NCBI GenBank assembly: GCA_964019135.1 | Contig: OZ025250.1 | Span: 52,203,357 to 52,267,356, forward strand | From: Arenicola marina | Taxonomy: Eukaryota; Annelida; Polychaeta; Arenicolidae | Reading direction: 5' to 3' | DNA: 64,000 nucleotides | Shown here: piece by piece, positions 1-12,200 of the stretch | Layout of the letters: each line of letters opens with the position of its first letter | Position numbering within the stretch: the stretch's first letter is position 1 | Program-made: the position numbers and the translations under genes | Notes under the pieces: model-generated | The model's database searches: none | Seen by the model: only the letters and a program-made list of their open reading frames with translations | What the model was told of the DNA's origin: nothing

Positions 1-123
1 TACCTTAACAAACTTTAGATCCCTCGTCTACTTAAAAGATAAAAGCATTTCAATAAAAATGTCTGTATAAGGACCAGCGAATTTCCCATGAAGCGGTCAC
101 GTGATCGCGAGTCCGGCGCGTAC

Positions 124-258
124 CTTCGTCACTGGCGCTGACGTCAGCGATGGGCTCCATTTCTGACTCCGAGTACGAGTTGTCTGCGGAGATGGACCGT
201 TTCGTACCCTTGATCCGGTCCAAGGTGGACGACTTGGGTCTGACGTCACGGTATTCAT
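124..258 (-). CDS. ARHGAP32: ARHGAP32/33-like exon, last one visible
   Basis: 135 nt. [20 protein letters not shown] then a Ser/Glu-rich stretch ending ASDE. Acceptor TTGCCCTGTCCAG, donor GAAG|GTACGC, which is fair. It is placed here by phase and position rather than by strong similarity. Later exons lie left of the window. Confidence 0.8.
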
Positions 259-3200
259 CTGGACAGGGCAAGAAACGGTCAAACAATGAATGAATGTGAA
301 ATCTGTGGAAGTGCAAAATAGTCGAATCGGGTGACATGGTATTTTCATCGCGGCGTCGCAGCGAGTCTTGAGCTACGCGTCTTGAGCTACGCGTCTTGAG
401 CTACGCATATTATGCTACGCGTCTTGAGCTACGCGTCTTGAGCTACGCGTCTTGAGCTACGCGTCTTGAGCTACGCGTCTTAAGCTACGCGTCTTGAGCT
501 ACGCGTCATGAGCTACGCGTCTGACCAACGCCGTCTTTACAAGAGGCAACGCTTTCGGTACAGCAAATATCAGGAGGAGAATTTATTATGCTAACTACCG
601 GTGAAATGCAGAGCAGGTACGAACGGAGGAGCACTTGTCTCTAGGTTCATAAACATCAAGCAAAGCTATCATATCAAGACGATTAATCGAAGCGACGTTG
701 TTATAAAGCAAAATAATATATCCCTATGCTCCAGAGTTCTCCAGTAGCTCACATATTGATCCATGTATTAGTACAATGATTTACACCCCTTCCCTCCTTG
801 CCAATGTGTCACTCGAAACTCGCCAGTTCTCTCTATATCCGGGTATTAAACGCATCAACATCCATTCAAATCATACAATTATTAATGCCTTTTGCTCTCA
901 AAAAAAACATCGAAATAACAAATGATGATAATCGCACATGGAAGGGCTGATGTAAAAGAGACGCTCTATGCAACTATCTAGTTTGTTGGGTACTAGCAGA
1001 GGTAAGGGACCATGCAGGTTACACACGGTGACACGGGAACTACGACGAATACACACCTGTGTAGGGGTTGATAAGAGTGCAGGGGTCACTGTGGCCCGCC
1101 TGTCTGTGTTTGGCAGACAGACTGGCGCTAAGCAGGGAGTCGGCACTCCTGACAGTCCTCAGAACACGGCGCGCCCCGCCACCGCCACCCTCCTCTCCGT
1201 CAAACTCGCTCTCCCCGGGCAGCAGCACGACTGCAGGTCAAACCACGTCACCATGACAACACCACGACATGACGTCGTAAACAATGGGATACGTCACAAT
1301 AGGGACTACTCGATTTCTACTCAATGACTTCTACGGTCGCTATGGAGACCATTGTGGAGCTCATGAAATGCTACTAGCCGCGTCTATATAGACATGTATT
1401 GTGAGCATAACGAGCGTCGTGCCACGAACACACCCGTCTCATATTTGACCCTTGATCCTCAAGCCGGCAAAACATTTAATGTGACTTATGGGTCTAATGA
1501 AGACATTGGGCCTGAGACAATATACCACTGACTGCGCCGGTTACCCTGGTAACGCCTGACCCAATAATCTTACAAAAGGTCTATCTTTAACACATACAAT
1601 ACAGGGAACAGACACAACCCGTCACAGCCACGGGGTTTGCAAGCTGCTACGTGACGAGTGCGCGCACGTGATTGTCAAACGACTCTATAAGCATCAGAAA
1701 GGCAACAAAGTGGTGGCAAATTGAACGAACGCGCGGCAAGGAACGTAAAACCAGCAACAACCAAGCACACACGAAGGCAAAAAGTCAAAACAAGTTCACC
1801 AAATATACAACTATTATTATATCTTTTCCCTTTTTTCGACAAGAATATTAATGCAGTGCGTTCACACAGTTTATGACTTATTACCACGTTTCTATTACAT
1901 ATTCAAAATTATTTATTTATCATTGTTTATATGTAGATCTAAGCTTATTTCGTATTATCTCCAAGTTTAAGTTCCGACTCCTTAATGCTTCGATGCTAAA
2001 CCTTCTGCTTGATCCAGCTTACCATACTTTGCCGCCCGAAATATTATTGTACAAACGTGTAAAGTGTAACTATATTTGCCCCCACCCCACCCTATCCCAT
2101 CCCCCCGTAAGTATTCACTTAAGTTTCGACTTTTTTTAGAGTATTTGAAAGAACAGGAGCCTTGGTCAAACTTACCGGAAGACGCTAAAGATGAGGTGGA
2201 ATCCATGCTGTCCGTTCTCTCTGGGCCTCTGACCTTGGACACTTGACCTTTACCCTTGGAGAATATAGACCTCCAGCCAGAAACTGGAGATTTGCGTTCC
2301 TTTCGACTCTTCTTCCTGAAGTAATAATATTGTATAATATTGTATAAAATACTTTCGCTCCACATTTAACGACTCACAACGATAGATTATATCATTAACT
2401 TGCCCCTGCCCCCCTCACACACCTTCATTGCACAACGCATGAAGTGGTTCCCCTGAACCCCTTCCCGTGTCGCAAGTCCTGGATATGCCCCTATATGATC
2501 TGGGCTGAATTTAGTAGGACGCTACTTTAGTAGGAAATTTCTGAATTTAGTAGGACGCTACTTTAGTAGGAAATTTCTGAATTTAGTAGGACGCTACTTT
2601 AGTAGGAAGTTTCTGAATTTAGTAGGACGCTATTTTAGTAGGACGTTTCTGAATTTAAAGTAGGAAGTTTCGGAATTTAGTAGGACGCTACTTTAATAGG
2701 AAGTTTCTGAATTTAGTAGGACGCTACGTTAGTAGGAAGTTTCTGAATTTAGTAGGACGCTACTTTAGTAGGAAGTTTCTGAATTTAAAGTAGGAAGTTT
2801 CGGAATTTAGTAGGACGCTACTTTAGTAGGAAGTTTCTGAATTTAAATTAGGAAGTTTCTTAATTTAGCAGGACGCTACTTTAGTAGTAAGTTTCTGAAT
2901 TTAAAGTAGGAAGTTTCTGAATTTAGCAGGACGCTACTTTAGTAGGAAGTTTCTGAATTTAGTAGGACGCTACTTTAGTAGGAAGTTTCTGAATTTAGTA
3001 GGACGCTACTTTAGTAGGAAGTTTCTGAATTTAGTAGGACGCTACTTTAGTAGGAAGTTTCTGAATTTAAAGTCGGATGTTTCTGAATTTAGCAGGACGC
3101 TACTTTAGTAGTAAGTTTCTGAATTTAAAGTAGGAAGTTTCTGAATTTAGCAGGACGCTACTTTAGTAGGAAGTTTCTGAATTTAGTAGGACGCTACTTT

Positions 3201-6200
3201 AGTAAGAAGTTTCTGAATTTAGTAGGACGCTACTTTAGTAGAAAGTTTCTGAATTTAAAGTACGAAGTTCCTGAATTTAGCAGGACGCTACTTTAGTAGG
3301 AAGTTTCTGAATTTAAAGTAGGAAGTTTCTGAATTTAGCAGGACGCTACTTTAGTAGGAAGTTTCTGAATTTAAAGTACGAAGTTTCTGAATTTAGTAGG
3401 ACGCTACGTTAGTAGGAAGTTTCTGAATTTAGTAGGACGCTACTTTAGTAGGAAGTTTATGAATTTAAAGTAGGAAGTTTCTGAATTTAGCAGGACGCTA
3501 CTTTAGTAGTAAGTTTCTGAATTTAAAGTAGGAAGTTTCTGAATTTAGCAGGACGCTACTTTAGTAGGAAGTTTCTGAATTTAAAGTACGAAGTTTCTGA
3601 ATTTAGTAGGACGCTACTTTAGTAGGAAGTTTCTGAATTTAAAGTCGAATGTTTCTGAATTTAGTAGGACGCTACTCTAGTAGGAAGTTTCAGAATTTAG
3701 TAGGACGCTACTTTAGTAGGAAGTTTCTTTCAAACATATCGCGACAATGGTCAAGATGGAGAGGAGCCATGTTTCTTTAAGAAGAAAGACATGGAATCGT
3801 CACCCTGCCCAGGCATGTGTAACCCAGGCACAACGGGTTCGGTGCGTCATACTTGTTGGGGATGTCAATGACGGTGTGGTATTTCTCCGGCAGGCTGGAC
3901 GGCCCTCCGCCGACCTCGATGTAACTCTGCTTGGGCGACGTGTTGGACAGCGCCCTCTCGCGGGCCTCCTCCAGAGACAGCAGCTTGGTGGGAGTGGAGA
4001 TTGCCAGCGACTTGGGGCGGTCTTTTCTCAATGAGCCTAAATATCGAAGATAATAATAATAATGATATACTTAAAATATACTTAACGATACCACTTTGTT
4101 GTTAAGGTGATGTATTGAATCTGAAACTGAATCTAATTAAAGGAGACACTTGACATATTATCACCAGTATATAACGTGCTTGCAAAAGTATTTTATAATA
4201 CGAAGAAAAAGTTGTTAACACAAATTGACTGTTATGTACTTGCACGCAAAAAACTCGTGAGAATTGTTCAACATGGACAAATTAACAAAGAGAAATATTG
4301 TTGTAAAACAAACCCCAAATTACACTTAGACAGAATAAATCATGCACGTTGAGGATATATAAAATATTTTTTTTATCCTGCTGTTTGTTAAATTACACGC
4401 TAACAGAAAACAATCACAATATTGAACGCGTTTTTTTTCGTTCGAATCCCACCGTCAGGGTTGGATGGTTGTATTGTCAGGACACTTTTACCACTTTTGG
4501 TCATATTGCGTCAATGGGAGAAGGAAGGGAGAGTGGAGCCATGTCCCCGGGGGTAACCCTCTACTCTTTGCGAAGAAGGAACATGGGATCTTTATCCGGC
4601 GACCACACAGACATGGCCACAGCGGGGCTCAAACCACCGTTAGTCAAAACTGTGCTTTTCAACGTGACACAATATGAGGCCAGTAAATAAATGAACCACA
4701 GGGACATCACGTGACCGGAAGCGGTTGTTTTACCGGAAGCGCCAGGCAGGGACAGGTTGGAGAGCTGGTCGCTGAAGATGACGTCAGCGTTGGAGATGAG
4801 GTACTCTGTGACGATGGCCTGGACGCCGACCCCCTGCAGGGCGGCCGTGTTACAGAGCTGCTCCAGCTCCTTGGACCTGCGGGATACACACAGACAACAG
4901 GTTTTAACACAAGGCTCCTTAATTTCTCTTTTCAAAAGAAGGACCAACAGCTCACGGGGTACATTCAACGCGGTACCGAGGCCGCCAATTGTGGAAGATT
5001 GTGAGTTAACTAACATTTACAGTCAGATATTATGTCTAATACATTTCTTCCCAAAAATTATTATCATAATGTCTGTGGACAATTGCTGCATGAGCAGCTT
5101 TAAGCGTGGAGAAGTGGCACTGACCTGAGCAGGTTGGGAGCCCACACGATGGCGAGGTTCTTCTGGTGCATGCCGGTCTTATGTCCGTGCCGCGCCACAC
5201 GCGCCAAGTGCTGCATCAGGTACTGCGCCGTCCTGAAGGTCAAACAGAGGTCAAACAGAGAAATGGTTAGTTTACGTCGAATATCTCCTTCGTCGTGAAG
5301 GTCAAAGAGAGGTCAGAAAAATGGTTAGTTTACGTCGAATATTACTTTTGTCCTGAAGGACATAAAGAGCTCAGAAAAATGCTTAGTTAAGCCGAAACGT
5401 CGTCCTGAAGGTCAAGGAAAGGTCGGAGGAATGGCAATTTTATGCCTAATATCTCTGTCGCCCCTCAGGTCAAACACAGGTTCATCTATCGTTCGGCTTT
5501 CTTTTCTTCTTTTTTTCATTTATTAATGGACGGTTTTTCTCGAAACTTTTGGAACAAATCGACATGTCCCCGGGGGTAACCCCCCTACTCTTTGCGAAGA
5601 CGGACATGGGATCTTTGTCCTGCGACCACACATAGATGGCTACAGCGGGGCGCGAACCACCGATTCACGCGCCGTTAGGCTCTCAGGTGGCCAGAGCACT
5701 CGAGGCGACCGCTCTAACACACTGAGCTATCGGGCCGGCCCCAGAAGTAGCACAGGAGCTTTGTGCTGACACCGATCTGGCACGAGAAACAATGCCATCC
5801 GGGTTTGCGAGCATCACCCTCCGTTACCTGTAGTGGGGCGGCGGCAGCTGCTGTACCAGGTCGTATATCTTCATCAGGCGGTTGTCCTCAAACTGCATCG
5901 CGGTCTGCACAGAGACAAATAAGAATCGGTGATTTAAGCCACCCCTGCGTACACATGGGTTCAACCGGATGAGAAGGAAACAAAGGAACGGTGTGAGATT
6001 GTTTGTTGTCTTAGGCCAGTTCCATGCGCACTACGGGTACTGCGAAGGGAGGTATAAGTATGTATGACATGCTTCATTCTATATCTAGTACACAGTTATT
6101 CGCATGTAAGAGGAAAATAAAAACCTAATGGATGCCACAATGTAATCTTGCACAAAATCAAATAACTTTTTTGGGTGTTGGGGAATGACAAATCAGGTGA

Positions 6201-9200
6201 CGCATAAAGTAGGGCGTGTTCCAAAATAAATTGGGTGTCAATTTGCATGGATAACCGCGATACATTTTGAAGCAAGGTAACTCTGTCAACGTTGTAGCTT
6301 GGACAGTGGAATAAAAAGTGTGTTATATTCTATGTTGAAATAAACAGCGGGGGCATGACGATTAATATCTTATTGACATGATAATATCTCGTCCAGATCA
6401 CAGACGAAAACCTTCTCCCTGGCGATACCGTCCTAACTGACTCAGATGAAGGGGATTTGGCGAGAGAGAGCCCCAGTATTATCTAGGGCTACATTAGTAA
6501 TATATTCCCTTCCCATATCTATATTAAAAGTTGGCCAATCGCACGATATTGCAGTTTTTTACAGTAAACAGTTTTCTCTCAGACTGAGTAAAGCTGTCAT
6601 ATGCAGATCAACGGCAAGTGATGATAGAGAGCATCTGTAGTCCTAGATACAATATAGGGAGACATAACTCATATATTTGCTTCCTTTCCTTCACACTTCA
6701 CTGCCACTACGGGTCCGCGGCGGGCTCCGGACCTGGCCCAAAGAAATGCGCCCAGTACGTCACGTGGAGACTGGATCAACGGTACGTGGCGAGAGTGAGA
6801 GCTTCAGTGAGTGGCGAGAGTGAGAGCTTCAGTGAGTGGCGAGAGTGAGAGCTTCAGTGAGTGGCGAGAGTGAGAGCTTCAGTGGGTGGCGAGAGTGAGA
6901 GCTTCAGTGAGTAACGAGAGTGAGAGCTTCAGTGGGTGGCGAGAGTGAGAGCTTCAGTGAGTAACGAGAGTGAGAGCTTCAGTGGGTGGCGAGAGTGAGA
7001 GCTTCAGTGAGTGGCGAGAGTGAGAGCTTCAGTGGGTGGCGAGAGTGAGAGCTTCAGTGAGTGGCGAGAGTGAGAGCTTCAGTGGGTGGCGAGAGAGAGC
7101 TTCAGTGAGTGGCGAGAGTGAGAGCTTCAGTGAGTAACGAGAGTGAGAGCTTCGGTGAGTGGCGAGAGTGAGAGCTTCAGTGAGTGGCGAGAGTGAGAGT
7201 TTCAGTGAGTGGCGAGTGTGAGAGCTTCAGTGAGTGGCGAGAGTGAGAGCTTCAGTGAGTGGCGAGAGTGAGAGTTTCAGGGAGTGGCGAGAGTGAGAGC
7301 TTCAGTGAGTGGCGAGAGTGAGAGTTTCAGTGAGTGGCGAGTGTGAGAGCTTCAGTGAGTGGCGAGAGTGAGAGCTTCAGTGAGTGGCGAGAGTGAGAGC
7401 TTCAGTGGGTGGCGAGAGTGAGAGCTTCAGTGAGTGGCGAGAGTGGGAGCTTCAGTGAGTGGCGAGAGTGAGAGCTTCAGTGAGTAACGAGAGTGAGAGC
7501 TTCAGTGAGTGGCGAGAGTGAGAGCTTCAGTGAGTAACGAGAGTGAGAGCTTCAGTGAGTGGCGAGAGTGAGAGCTTCAGTGAGTGGCGAGAGTGAGAGT
7601 TTCAGTGAGTGGCGAGTGTGAGAGCTTCAGTGAGTGGCGAGAGTGAGAGCTTTAGTGAGTGGCGAGAGTGAGAGCTTCAGTGTGTGGCGAGAGTGAGAGC
7701 TTCAGTGAGTGGCGAGAGTGGGAGCTTCAGTGGGTGGCGAGAGTGAGAGTTTCAGTGAGTGGCGAGAGTGAGAGCTTCAGTGGGTGGCGAGAGTGAGAGC
7801 TTCAGTGAGTGGCGAGAGTGAGAGCTTCAGTGAGTAACGAGAGTGAGAGCTTCAGTGAGTGGCGAGAGTGAGAGCTTCAGTGGGTGGCGAGAGTGAGAGC
7901 TTCAGTGAGTGGCGACAGTGATAGCTTCAGTGAGTGGCGAGAGTGATAGCTTCAGTGAGTAACGAGAGTGAGAGCTTCAGTGAGTGGCGAGAGTGAGAGC
8001 TTCAGTGAGTGGCGAGAGTGAGAGCTTCAGTGAGTGGCGAGAGTGAGAGCTTCAGTGAGTGGCGAGAGTGAGAGCTTCAGTGAGTGGCGAGAGTGAGAGC
8101 TTCAGTGAGTGGCGAGAGTGAGAGCTTCAGTGAGTGGCGAGAGTGAGAGCTTCAGTGAGTGGCGAGAGTGAGAGCTTCAGTGAGTGGCGAGAGTGAGAGC
8201 TTCAGTGAGTGGCGAGAGTGAGAGCTTCAGTGGGTGGCGAGAGTGAGAGCTTCAGTGAGTGGCGAGAGTGAGAGCTTCAGTGAGTAACGAGAGTGAGAGC
8301 TTCAGTGAGTGGCGAGAGTGAGAGCTTCAGTGAGTGGCGAGAGTGAGAGCTTCAGTGAGTGGCGAGAGTGAGAGCTTCAGTGGGTGGCGAGAGTGAGAGC
8401 TTCAGTGAGTAACGAGAGTGAGAGCTTCAGTGAGTGGCGAGAGTGAGAGCTTCAGTGAGTGGCGAGTGAGAGCTTCAGTGAGTGGCGAGAGTGATAGCTT
8501 CAGTGAGTAACGAGAGTGAGAGCTTCAGTGAGTGGCGAGAGTGAGAGCTTCAGTGAGTGGCGAGAGTGAGAGCTTCAGTGAGTGGCGAGAGTGAGAGCTT
8601 CAGTGAGTAACGAGAGTGAGAGCTTCAGTGAGTGGCGAGAGTGAGAGCTTCAGTGAGTGGCGAGAGTGAGAGCTTCAGTGAGTGGCGAGAGTGAGAGCTT
8701 CAGTGAGGGGCGAGAGTGAGAGCTTCAGTGGGTGGCGAGAGTGAGAGCTTCAGTGGGTGGCGAGAGTGAGAGCTTCAGTGAGTGGCGAGAGTGAGAGCTT
8801 CAGTGAGTAACGAGAGTGAGAGCTTCAGTGAGTGGCGAGAGTGAGAGCTTCAGTGAGTGGCGAGTGAGAGCTTCAGTGGGTGGCGAGAGTGAGAGCTTCA
8901 GTGAGTAAAGAGAGTGAGAGCTTCAGTGAGTGGCGAGAGTGAGAGCTTCAGTGAGTGGCGAGAGTGAGAGCTTCAGTGAGTGGCGAGAGTGAGAGCTTCA
9001 GTGGGTGGCGAGAGTGAGAGCTTCAGTGAGGGGCGAGAGTGAGAGCTTCAGTGAGTGGCGAGAGTGAGAGCTTCAGTGGGTGGCGAGAGTGAGAGCTTCA
9101 GTGGGTGGCGAGAGTGAGAGCTTCAGTGAGTGGCGAGAGTGAGAGCTTCAGTGAGTGGCGAGAGTGAGAGCTTCAGTGAGTGGCGAGAGTGAGAGCTTCA

Positions 9201-12200
9201 GTGAGTGGCGAGAGTGAGAGCTTCAGTGGGTGGCGAGAGTGAGAGCTTCAGTGGGTGGCGAGAGTGAGAGCTTCAGTGAGTGGCGAGAGTGAGAGCTTCA
9301 GTGGGTGGCGAGAGTGAGAGCTTCAGTGGGTAGCGAGAGTGAGAGCTTCAGTAAGTGGCGAGAGTTAGAGCTTCAGTGGGTGGCGAGAGTGAGAGCTTCA
9401 GTGGGTAACGAGAGTGAGAGCTTCAGTGGGTGGCGAGAGTGAGAGCTTCAGTGAGTGGCGAGAGTGAGAGCTTCAGTGGGTGGCGACAGTGATAGCTTCA
9501 GTGAGTGGCGAGAGTGAGAGCTTCAGTGGGTGGCGAGAGTGAGAGCTTCAGTGGGTGGCGAGAGTGAGAGCTTCAGTGGGTGGCGAGTGAGAGCTTCAGT
9601 GGGTGGCGAGAGTGAGAGCTTCAGTGAGTAACGAGAGTGAGAGCTTCAGTGAGTGGCGAGTGAGAGCTTCAGTGGGTGGCGAGAGTGAGAGCTTCAGTGA
9701 GTGGCGAGAGTGAGAGCTTCAGTGAGTAACGAGAGTGAGAGCTTCAGTGAGTGGCGAGAGTGAGAGCTTCAGTGAGTGGCGAGTGAGAGCTTCAGTGAGT
9801 GGCGAGTGAGAGCTTCAGTGGGTGGCGAGAGTGAGAGCTTCAGTGAGTAAAGAGAGTGAGAGCTTCAGTGAGTGGCGAGAGTGAGAGCTTCAGTGGGTGG
9901 CGAGAGAGAGCTTCAGTGAGTGGCGAGAGTGAGAGCTTCAGTGAGTGGCGAGTGAGAGCTTCAGTGAGTGGCGAGAGTGAGAGCTTCAGTGAGTAACGAG
10001 AGTGAGAGCTTCAGTGGGTGGCGAGAGTGAGAGCTTCAGTGGGTGGCGAGAGTGAGAGCTTCAGTGAGTAACGAGAGTGAGAGCTTCAGTGAGTGGCGAG
10101 AGTGAGAGCTTCAGTGGGTGGCGAGAGTGAGAGCTTCAGTGAGTGGCGAGAGTGAGAGCTTCAGTGGGTGGCGAGAGTGAGAGCTTCAGTGGGTGGCGAG
10201 AGTGAGAGCTTCAGTGGGTGGCGAGAGTGAGAGCTTCAGTGGGGTCGGCATCACACGAAAGGACTCACGATGAACTGGTCGTAGAGCTGGAAGGTGAAGA
10301 GCGGGTTGGGCAGGTCCCTGAAGTAGGCCTTGAGGAGCGAGCTGATGCTGTGGATGTCCTGCAGGTAGCACTCGTCCGTCAGGTTGGGCTTCTTGTCCTC
10401 GTCAAACTCCAGCCTACGACATAACGACCCCGTCAGCGTCACTCACCAGCCAGGCACACACAGCACAGGACGTGTGCAACATAGTGTGGCCGAAGATGTC
10501 TTATGATATATCAAAAATTTTCAACTTATCCCCATGGTGTGAAGACTGCGAATGGGCAGGGTTGTACGTACACTAACCACTTTTAAATCGAAATTACCGT
10601 AAACATGTCATGTTTGAGAGGGGGTGGGGGGGGGGATACCTTTTCCGATCACCGCGATGGGTATCCAGGAATTCCTGGAGATTCGCGATTAGCCGTTGGC
10701 AATTTTTGGGGATCGTTATCCGTACAAGTCCTGGTTCAACGCGAAGACCCTTTCCCTATTTACCGCGATCAGTCATGGCAGTCTGGTAATTCCTCGATAT
10801 CCGCGATATCATTTTTAAGGTGTTTTTTTCGCGCCCGTTCTTGAACATTCCTCATCTTGGAGATTCGATATAACTCTCCCTGATTCTTGGGGATTCGCGA
10901 TTCACAGGCGGTACCCCCCCCCCCCCCATTGTTGGTTGTTTTTTTGCGATTCACAGGCGGTACCCCCCCCCCCATTGTTGGTTGTTTTTCGCGATTCACA
11001 GGGGTACCCCCCCCCCCCCATTGTTGGTTGTTTTTCGCGATTCACAGGGGTACCCCCCCCCATTGTTGGTTGGTTTTCGCGATTCACAAGGGGGTACCCC
11101 ACCCCGCCTTGTTGGTTGTTTTTCGCGATTCACAGAGGTACCCCCCCCCATTGTTGGTTGGTTAAGAGTTATACGTCACATCCACCCACTGCAGCGTGCG
11201 TTACCTGAGTTTCTGTATGTTGGAGGCGACCCCGGACAGACGGTAGATGCCGTCCACAATGCCGTGCGTTTCGATGGTCTGAGCACAGCACTCCAGCAGT
11301 AAAGGTACTGTCCGGGGGGGGGAACACTCGTCGTTATTATCTGCATTCATCCTCGCATACACGTCAGGAATTTTAATTTTAATTATAAACATGTCATTTC
11401 AGAGATGCCTTTATTTTATTATAAACATCATCAAACCGCGCATGTATATATCGACATTGATTGGCAATAAATAAATGATTTCACGAAAAATAAAATATAA
11501 AATAAAATTAAAATAAATATAAAATATAAAATTTAATTAAAATAAATAAAAAAAAAAAAATTTAATTGAAATAAATAAAAGATATCATGAAAACGAAATT
11601 CTCGAAAATAACGGGGAGGTGGTGTTCTGCCGTTTCCCTCGGGACAGTGAAATGGGATTGCATGTAACTTGCTCCAGATACAGCTACCAGAGCTCCCAAC
11701 TCACGACCTGTTGATCTGCAACTCAAGTCTCCTTACCAGCTGAGATAAAGAGGCTTCCCAGACAACATATGGATAATGACTGAGACCGAATACGTGTGTT
11801 AGCGATGTAAGCGGCCCGGGGTATTCACTGAGAACCCAGCAGACAACATAGAGCTAACGAATACGTGTGTTAACGTTGCAAGCGGCCCGGGGTACTCACT
11901 GAGAACCCAGCAGACAGCAAAGCTAACGAATACGTGTGTTAGCGATGTAAGCCGCCCGGGGTATTCACTGAGAACCCAGCAGACAGCAGAGCTAACGAAT
12001 ATGTGCGTTAGCGATGTTAGCGGCCCGGGGTATTCACTGAGAACCCAGCAGACAACATAGAGCTAACGACTACGTGTGTTAGCGATGTAAGCGGCCCGGG
12101 GTATTCACTGAGAACCCAGCAGACAGCAGAGCTAACGAATACGTGTGTTAGCGATGTAAGCGGCCCGGGGTATTCACTGAGAACCCAGCAGACAACATAG

